Shown in pieces: positions 7,756 to 12,421 of a stretch of DNA of 12,421 nucleotides (the first letter of the stretch is position 1; each line of letters opens with the position of its first letter). The DNA lies in NCBI GenBank assembly GCA_023393815.1, contig JAEXBU010000015.1, positions 1 to 12,421 of the forward strand, given 5' to 3'. The translations under genes and the position numbers were made by a program. This DNA is from Bacillota bacterium (lineage in GTDB: Bacteria; Bacillota; Clostridia; Tissierellales; Peptoniphilaceae). Under the pieces are notes generated by a model. The model was not told the DNA's origin. It saw only the letters and a program-made list of their open reading frames with translations, and made no database searches.

Positions 7756-7759
7756 GAGG
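7754..7759 (+). promoter_or_regulatory. ribosome binding site overlapping the upstream stop codon
   Basis: AGGAGG begins inside the TAG stop (7753-7755) of the second ABC gene and lies five bases before the ATG at 7765. A ribosome finishing the ABC gene therefore sits on the next gene's start region, which points to coupled and probably stoichiometric synthesis. Confidence 0.8.
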
Positions 7760-7764
7760 CTTCG

Positions 7765-8349
7765 ATGAAGAAACAGACGTTAAAAGTGAAAGATCTGGTG
7801 ACGATTGGCGTATTTGGGGTGATATATTTTGCCCTTATGTTTGGCATCGGAATGATGGGGATGATTCCTATATTGTTTTTAATCTACCCGACGGTTTTGG
7901 CCGTAGTAGCCGGGACTGTAGTTATGTTATTTATGGTAAAGGTTCAAAAACCGTGGGCATTATTTATATTCGGAATGCTAACCCCACTTGTGCTGTTTGT
8001 TATGGGGCATACGTATGTAGTGCCGGTACTTTCGTTCGTCGTAATGATTTTGGCGGAGGGAATCCGAAGGATGGGAAAATACAATTCTTTTAAATACAAC
8101 ATGCTGTCCTACGGAGTGTTCTCCACGTGGATATGCAGTTCGTTAATGCAAATGCTCCTCGTGAAAGAAAAATACATGGAGATGAGCTTATCGATGATGG
8201 GAGCGGACTATGTCCATGCGCTGGAGAAATTGATAACTTACCCGCATATGGCATTCGTATATCTGGGCGCTTTTCTTGGCGGGATCCTGGGGGCCTATAT
8301 AGGAAAAGTGCTTTTAAATAAACACTTTAAAAAAGCGGGTATTGTATAA
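7765..8349 (+). CDS. MptD-family putative ECF transporter S-component
   Basis: This is a 194-residue integral membrane protein with about five to six helices. It begins KDLVTIGVFGVIYFALMF, typical of the MptD/Trep_Strep family of ECF substrate-binding subunits. It would capture the substrate and partner with the EcfT and EcfA encoded directly downstream, so this is a dedicated (group I-like) ECF system. Methionine is unusually abundant: 19 of 194 residues, including a cluster YMEMSLSMMG near residues 136-145. GHTY near residues 79-82 offers a possible ligand histidine and tyrosine. The name MptD comes from an iron-linked mycobacterial operon. The family's substrate is not settled; haem or a metal chelate is a reasonable guess. 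The TAA overlaps the next ATG (TAATG). Confidence 0.83.
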   Translation: MKKQTLKVKDLVTIGVFGVIYFALMFGIGMMGMIPILFLIYPTVLAVVAGTVVMLFMVKVQKPWALFIFGMLTPLVLFVMGHTYVVPVLSFVVMILAEGIRRMGKYNSFKYNMLSYGVFSTWICSSLMQMLLVKEKYMEMSLSMMGADYVHALEKLITYPHMAFVYLGAFLGGILGAYIGKVLLNKHFKKAGIV

Positions 8350-9041
8350 TGCCTGCTTCTTTCAAGAACGTTTTTCGTCCCAATCCGATAACGAAGATTT
8401 TCGTCGTCTTCATTACGGGATTAACTGTCGTGCACAGTATCGATATCTATTTTGAATGGGCGATTATTTTTCTGCTAAGTGCGCTCTTTTATCTCAACGG
8501 AGAAAAGAAGGCCTTTCTGAAATGGATCGGTTTATGTGCGCTATTGTTTTTATTACCTAATTTTATGGTACTTTCCGGTCTACATCCGATGTTAAAGATG
8601 TTTTTGAGTATACCCATTATCGTGAGAATGTTTCTCTTACCCTTTATGGCAGCCAGCTTTATGATCAAGACATCGGATGTAGGAAGTATTATTTCTTCCA
8701 TGGATGCGCTGAAAATTTCAAAAAATATTTCTATTCCCGTAGCCGTCATGTTTCGGTTTTTTCCTTCCTACAGAGAGGAAAAGAAAAACATCAAGACGGC
8801 GATGAAGATAAGAGGAATAACCCTTCGACATCCGCTGAAGTACCTCGAGTGTGTGACGGTTCCCTTGCTCATCTTATCTTCAAACATTGCAGAGGATATT
8901 GCGAAAGCGGCGGAAACAAAGGCAATAGAAAGCCCGGTTGCGAAGACGAGGTATATCCCGGTGACGGTGCAGGCAGTGGACTTTCTATACGCGTTTGCCG
9001 TTACGGGACTTGTGATTGGGGGATGGATATGCTTGAAATAA
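8349..9041 (+). CDS. ecfT: energy-coupling factor transporter transmembrane protein EcfT
   Basis: This 230-residue membrane protein with about five helices has the length and layout of EcfT, the scaffold that links an S-component to the two ATPases. The first cytoplasmic coupling motif is present as AMKIRG (151-156), before the family-typical segment that leads to LILSSNIAEDIAKAAE. At the second motif, where an Ala-Arg-Gly type sequence is usual, the protein reads AETKAI (188-193), so the arginine and glycine are missing. The ATG shares one base with the previous stop. The last 13 bases overlap the ATPase gene. No strong ribosome site precedes it, so expression probably relies on coupling to the S-component gene. 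Confidence 0.87.
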   Translation: MPASFKNVFRPNPITKIFVVFITGLTVVHSIDIYFEWAIIFLLSALFYLNGEKKAFLKWIGLCALLFLLPNFMVLSGLHPMLKMFLSIPIIVRMFLLPFMAASFMIKTSDVGSIISSMDALKISKNISIPVAVMFRFFPSYREEKKNIKTAMKIRGITLRHPLKYLECVTVPLLILSSNIAEDIAKAAETKAIESPVAKTRYIPVTVQAVDFLYAFAVTGLVIGGWICLK

Positions 9042-10396
9042 AAAATCTTACACTCAGTTATGGGGAAGAAAAGATAGTAGAGAATGTATCTTTGTCGATA
9101 GAGGACGGAGAATGCGTCTTGTTAACAGGGAAAAGCGGAAGTGGGAAATCGTCCTTAATCAACGCCATAAACGGTTTGGCTGTACGGTACGATAATGCAA
9201 CGATACGAGGAGATATCCTTATAGATAATCAGAATATAAAGGACATGGAACTTTATCAAATTTCCATGATGATTTCCACCGTTTTTCAAAATCCGAAGAC
9301 CTATTTTTTTAACGTAAACACGACGTTGGAATTGCTTTTTTATCTGGAAAATATCGGACTTTCAAGAGAAGAAATGGATGAGAGATTAAAAGAAATGCTG
9401 AACGTCTTTGAAATAGAAGGTCTTTTAAATAGAGATATATTTCAACTTTCCGGCGGCGAGAAACAAATACTTTGCATCGCCGCTTGCTATATAGCCGGAA
9501 CAAAGAGGATCGTCATGGACGAACCCTCTTCAAATTTGGACCAAGACAGCATAGACGTTTTAAAAAATATGCTCAGGATACTCAAGGAAAAAGGGATAGG
9601 TATCGTTATAGCCGAGCACAGGATTTATTATTTGACGGATGTGATCGACCGTGTTTTTTTGCTGGATAAAGGGAAGATAAAAAAAGTCTATAGCAGCGAC
9701 GAATTTCAGAAGTTGAGCACGAGAGAATTGCACGATTTAGGTGTGCGAGATAAGGCGCGGACGGAGCGGAAAGTTCCGGCGATAGGAAACGAAGGAGAGT
9801 TGGAAATAAAAAAACTGACGTATACGTTCCCGGGACAAGAGAAATCCTTGAATGTAGAGGATCTTTCTTTTCAGCTCGGTAAAATCTACGGGATCGTAGG
9901 ATCCAACGGGCATGGGAAATCGACGTTTTTAAGATGTTTGATTGGCGTAGAGAGAAAGTCGAGAGAAGCAATCTATTTTCAAGGTAGGCGATTATCAAAA
10001 AAAGAGAGGCTCAAAAATTCGTCCTTGGTCATGCAGGACGTAAACCACCAGCTATTTACAGACGAGGTGTTTCGGGAACTTTGTTTAGGAGTAAGGAATT
10101 TTGATAAGGAAAATGCGGAGATGCTCTTAAAAGAGTTGGATTTATGGGACGTGAAAGAAAAACACCCGATGAGTTTATCGGGCGGACAAAAGCAAAGGGT
10201 TGCGATAGCCTCCGTCATGTGTAAGGATTCTCCCTTTCTCTATTTCGACGAACCGACCAGTGGCATGGATTACTCAAATATGATGAAAATATCCGAAAGG
10301 ATAAAAAAATACAAAAGCAAAGAGAAAATAATTTTTATCGTTTCCCACGACACGGAGTTTTTAAATGAAGTAGCGGATGCGGTATATGAATTGTAA
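9029..10396 (+). CDS. fused ECF transporter ATPase with two EcfA domains
   Basis: This 455-residue protein contains two complete ABC ATPase domains in tandem. Domain 1 has Walker A GKSGSGKS (34-41), signature LSGGE (140-144), Walker B D164/E165 and the switch histidine in AEHR. Domain 2 has Walker A GSNGHGKST (291-299), signature LSGGQ (383-387), Walker B D407/E408 and the switch histidine in SHD. The two domains take the place of separate EcfA1 and EcfA2 and energise the S-component plus EcfT. The short linker lies around residues 235-265. I chose the ATG at 9029 because a GGGGG run (9018-9022) lies six bases upstream; the ATG at 9023 is in frame but abuts that run, and the frame extends back inside ecfT. 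The stop codon overlaps the terminator stem. Confidence 0.88.
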   Translation: MLEIKNLTLSYGEEKIVENVSLSIEDGECVLLTGKSGSGKSSLINAINGLAVRYDNATIRGDILIDNQNIKDMELYQISMMISTVFQNPKTYFFNVNTTLELLFYLENIGLSREEMDERLKEMLNVFEIEGLLNRDIFQLSGGEKQILCIAACYIAGTKRIVMDEPSSNLDQDSIDVLKNMLRILKEKGIGIVIAEHRIYYLTDVIDRVFLLDKGKIKKVYSSDEFQKLSTRELHDLGVRDKARTERKVPAIGNEGELEIKKLTYTFPGQEKSLNVEDLSFQLGKIYGIVGSNGHGKSTFLRCLIGVERKSREAIYFQGRRLSKKERLKNSSLVMQDVNHQLFTDEVFRELCLGVRNFDKENAEMLLKELDLWDVKEKHPMSLSGGQKQRVAIASVMCKDSPFLYFDEPTSGMDYSNMMKISERIKKYKSKEKIIFIVSHDTEFLNEVADAVYEL

Positions 10397-10436
10397 AATA
10401 GAGCTTGCAAGAGTTTCTTACAAGCTCTATTTTTTA
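10395..10436. terminator. rho-independent terminator closing the ABC/ECF operon
   Basis: A 13-pair stem (10395-10407 with 10421-10433; core TAGAGCTTG/CAAGCTCTA) encloses a 13-base loop and is followed by a T run to 10435. It begins inside the TAA stop of the fused ATPase gene. The A-rich left arm gives only a short U-tract on the minus strand, so leftward termination is possible but weaker. It marks the right edge of the A+T-rich cassette. Confidence 0.88.
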
Positions 10437-10437
10437 T

Positions 10438-10551
10438 TTCGAGCCTGCGCGGCATCCTTTCCGCACCATTGCCTTCGCTGAAAGTTTTTGCGTAGAGATC
10501 CTGTATATTTTCGGCGACGCGGGCAAGGTCTAAGGATCTGTTTAGAAGCAA
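10438..10551 (-). pseudogene. possible gene remnant on the minus strand
   Basis: Between the operon terminator and the hydrolase gene, the minus strand from a TTG at 10551 reads about 38 protein-like residues. They include LDLARVAENIQDLYAKTFSE, which has amphipathic-helix character, and MPRRLE. The frame then runs unnaturally into the terminator and the antisense of the ATPase gene. An in-frame TAG lies upstream at about 10566. G+C is higher than in the cassette and like the flanking backbone. This could be the stump of a native gene cut when the cassette inserted. I do not recognise the family, and chance coding-like sequence is a real alternative. Confidence 0.25.
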
Positions 10552-10593
10552 GGGGCGGATTTTCTAGTCCAAATTTTGGGGCGGCGCAAAGCG

Positions 10594-10622
10594 CTTTTCT
10601 TTTTTTATGGGAGGACTATAAT
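10594..10622 (+). promoter_or_regulatory. candidate promoter for the hydrolase/MprF-like operon
   Basis: A perfect TATAAT lies at 10617-10622 with a poor T-rich -35 region (around 10594-10599). The start point would be near 10629, about 50 bases before the hydrolase ATG. The rest of the 281-base gap (10397-10677) holds the operon terminator, the possible gene remnant and a short GCGC-AAA-GCGC hairpin at 10584-10594 followed by T-rich sequence. Confidence 0.35.
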
Positions 10623-10677
10623 AAGGAAAGGGGAAATCGTCCTTACCTATGGATGGGAAAGAATAACGAGGCGAAGA

Positions 10678-11397
10678 ATGAAGACGAGCGGATACGTATC
10701 TATGGCGGATGGAACAAAGATTTTCTATACTTTATTCGGGTTCGGCGCGCCGGTTCTGTTTTTACACGGAAACGGCGGGAGCAGTCGTTTTTTTCGGTAT
10801 CAGGTAGCGTCTTTTCAGGAGCAATTTCGCCTGATTTTTCTCGACAGTCGAGCGCACGGAAGGAGTACCAATCGCGCCGAGACGTTGGATTTTGAACTGA
10901 TGGCCCGGGATACGAAGGCGGCGTTGGACGCGCTGGGTATCTCGAGGACGTCCATTGTAGGTTTTTCCGACGGTGCTAATTTGGCCATGACGTTCGCCGA
11001 CCTTTATCCGAGCTATGTGGATAAGCTGGTGTTAAATTCGGGGAATATATTGTTTCGCGGAACCAAGCTCTACAGCCGGATACTCGCCTATATTCAATAC
11101 GCGTGGGGTACTTTATTAAATAAATTGTCCGAGAAGTTTAAGGACACGCGCCTGAAAGCCGCTCTGCTTCTGGAGGATGTGGATCTTCCCGCGGGCGGTC
11201 TCGGAAATATAGCCTGTCCGACGATGGTGATCGTGGGATCCAAGGACGTGGTGGCCTTATCCCACTCTAAATACATCGCTTCCTTGATTCCCGACTGTCG
11301 CTTTGTGGAAGTAAAAAATCAAGGACACAATTTGGCCAGAACCAATGCCGATGCCTTTAACCGCATCGTCATTCGATTTTTAAAAGGAGCGTCATGA
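10678..11397 (+). CDS. alpha/beta hydrolase
   Basis: This 239-residue alpha/beta-hydrolase-fold protein has the oxyanion-loop motif LHGNGG (HG at 30-31) and nucleophile elbow GFSDGA with Ser97. The probable acid is Asp190 (GSKD) and the probable base His217 (GH), giving a complete Ser-Asp-His triad in the usual order. No signal peptide is seen, so it is probably cytoplasmic. I chose the ATG at 10678 because GAGG lies five bases upstream and homology-like sequence starts there (SMADGTKIFY); an in-frame ATG at 10576 adds 34 implausible basic residues. The stop overlaps the next gene's start (ATGA), so the two are coupled. The substrate is unknown; an aminoacyl-lipid or other ester is suggested by the MprF-like neighbour (inference). 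Confidence 0.85.
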   Translation: MKTSGYVSMADGTKIFYTLFGFGAPVLFLHGNGGSSRFFRYQVASFQEQFRLIFLDSRAHGRSTNRAETLDFELMARDTKAALDALGISRTSIVGFSDGANLAMTFADLYPSYVDKLVLNSGNILFRGTKLYSRILAYIQYAWGTLLNKLSEKFKDTRLKAALLLEDVDLPAGGLGNIACPTMVIVGSKDVVALSHSKYIASLIPDCRFVEVKNQGHNLARTNADAFNRIVIRFLKGAS

Positions 11398-12421
11398 AAA
11401 AGCTGATCGAAGGAATAAAAAAATATCTGGAGCCCTTGTTTATTTTAAGTGTCTTTATTCTCGTCGTCGTGGAATTTAAGATTTTGTCCAAGGAAATTTC
11501 CTACGACAAAGTGGCAAGCGCCTTTCAGGGCCTGTCTCCCGCGGCGATCGCGCTCATGTTCGTTGTGGGCATTCTTTCCGTCTTGCCCATGGTAAATTAT
11601 GACGTGATATTCAACCGATTAATCGAGAATGAGGAGGATAAGCGCTACATTTTCGAGACCAGCTACACCATAAACACCATGAACAATCTGATCGGCTTCG
11701 GCGGACTCATTAACATGGGACTTAGGCATTACTTTTACGGCCGTAAAAAGGACAAATTGGAAATGGTCAAGGTGGTGCTCGAGACCTATTTTTATTACTT
11801 AATCGGGATCTCCCTACTCTGCCTTTTGGCGCTTTGTTACTTGTATTTTCATCGGGATTCCATGGCCATGGTCTATTTGCCCTGGCTTATTGGCGGCGTC
11901 TTGTATTCTCCGGCGGTGCTTCTCTTTTCCAATCGCAAAAAAGAAGAAAAAAAAAGAGTGCCTCATTGGGCACAGGCGCAGCTCCTTCTCACGTCTCTCC
12001 TGGAGTGGCTAGGCGCCATCGGAACCTTTCTTTTAATCGGCCGGGCAATGGGATTGTCCTTTCACGTGACGGAAGTCTTCACCATCGTCGTCGGTACGAA
12101 CCTAATCGGTATGGTTTCCCTTATGCCCGGGGGCCTGGGATCTTTTGATCTGATGACGCTGGTAGGTCTGGGGAATTTAGGCCTAGGTTATGAGAATGTC
12201 TTGGCCTGGCTGCTGTTGTACCGGCTCTTTTACTACGTAGTACCTTTTACTATCGGCCTGTACTTTTTTGTCAAACATTTCGGCCACAATTTCAACGAAG
12301 AGAACGACGGCTTGCCGGCGAGATTTGCCAAATCTATCGGCCACGATCTTTGCTCGGCCATGATGTATATTTTCGGTATTTTTATGATTTTATCGGCCAC
12401 CATTCCGGATAAGGTAAATAC
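11394..12421 (+). CDS. MprF/UPF0104-type membrane protein, N-terminal part (runs off the window)
   Basis: The frame is open from the ATG at 11394 to the window edge, giving 342 residues with no stop. It is strongly hydrophobic, with about eight or more membrane helices. It carries SLMPGGLGSFDLM (PGGLGSFD at 245-252), the characteristic motif of the lysylphosphatidylglycerol synthetase membrane (flippase) domain. In MprF, this domain moves aminoacylated phosphatidylglycerol to the outer leaflet, and a C-terminal synthetase domain attaches the amino acid. Whether that synthetase domain is present cannot be seen here, so the gene may be a full MprF or a flippase-only UPF0104 protein. AAAGGAGC precedes the start, and four bases overlap the hydrolase gene. 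The product would confer resistance to cationic peptides if it is MprF. Confidence 0.8.
   Translation, partial: MKKLIEGIKKYLEPLFILSVFILVVVEFKILSKEISYDKVASAFQGLSPAAIALMFVVGILSVLPMVNYDVIFNRLIENEEDKRYIFETSYTINTMNNLIGFGGLINMGLRHYFYGRKKDKLEMVKVVLETYFYYLIGISLLCLLALCYLYFHRDSMAMVYLPWLIGGVLYSPAVLLFSNRKKEEKKRVPHWAQAQLLLTSLLEWLGAIGTFLLIGRAMGLSFHVTEVFTIVVGTNLIGMVSLMPGGLGSFDLMTLVGLGNLGLGYENVLAWLLLYRLFYYVVPFTIGLYFFVKHFGHNFNEENDGLPARFAKSIGHDLCSAMMYIFGIFMILSATIPDKVN

Noticed and set aside
8849..9028. Sixty-residue N-terminal extension of the fused EcfA
   Set aside because: It lies wholly in ecfT, and the composition (many Gly, Cys, Arg) is unlike an ATPase. The family start MLEIKNL is at 9029.
10584..10606. 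GCGC-AAA-GCGC hairpin plus T run as a terminator
   Set aside because: The stem is only four pairs with a three-base loop and no gene ends just before it on the plus strand. It could be a leftover terminator but is not supported enough to annotate.
10488..10895. Open frame overlapping the hydrolase start
   Set aside because: The translation is Arg/Ser/Phe-rich without family character and is out of frame with the complete-triad hydrolase.

Overview
The window looks like chromosome of an anaerobic, low-to-mid G+C Firmicute. The evidence is strong AGGAGG-type ribosome binding sites, a YutG-like PgpA, an ECF-type QueT, a monomeric group-B-like [FeFe] hydrogenase and an MprF-type membrane protein. 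A Clostridia/Tissierellia member such as Peptoniphilaceae is plausible, but this is inference. No RNA gene, CRISPR array, transposase or phage gene was seen.

Region 1 (1-2985, all +, about 50% G+C by eye) is a tightly packed run: the tail of an unidentified membrane protein, pgpA (phospholipid synthesis), a QueT queuosine-precursor S-component, a small thioredoxin-like [2Fe-2S] protein, and a four-cluster-type [FeFe] hydrogenase. It ends in a strong terminator that works in both directions.

Region 2 (about 3100-10434, clearly more A+T-rich) is a self-contained transporter cassette. A leftward AraC-family regulator is divergent from a five-gene rightward operon: two half-size ABC transporters (membrane domain plus ATPase), an MptD-family ECF S-component, an EcfT, and one protein holding both EcfA ATPase domains. 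Gene junctions are -23, +9, -1 and -13 bases, so translation is probably coupled. The divergent intergenic region holds two interleaved sigma-A-like promoters and, just past the operon's predicted start point, a 15-base element close to the Bacillus Fur 7-1-7 box. Together this suggests an iron-regulated uptake system for a metallophore, haem or another metal ligand, probably acquired horizontally. The substrate is not proven by the sequence.

Region 3 (about 10440-12421, again G+C-richer) has a 281-base gene-poor stretch with a possible minus-strand gene remnant and a weak promoter. It is followed by an alpha/beta hydrolase overlapping by four bases an MprF/UPF0104-type membrane protein that runs off the window. 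The pair may act on aminoacylated phospholipids.

The most interesting item is the AraC + paired ABC + MptD-type ECF cassette with its Fur-like operator. The individual families are known. What deserves testing is how two transporter architectures are combined in one operon.
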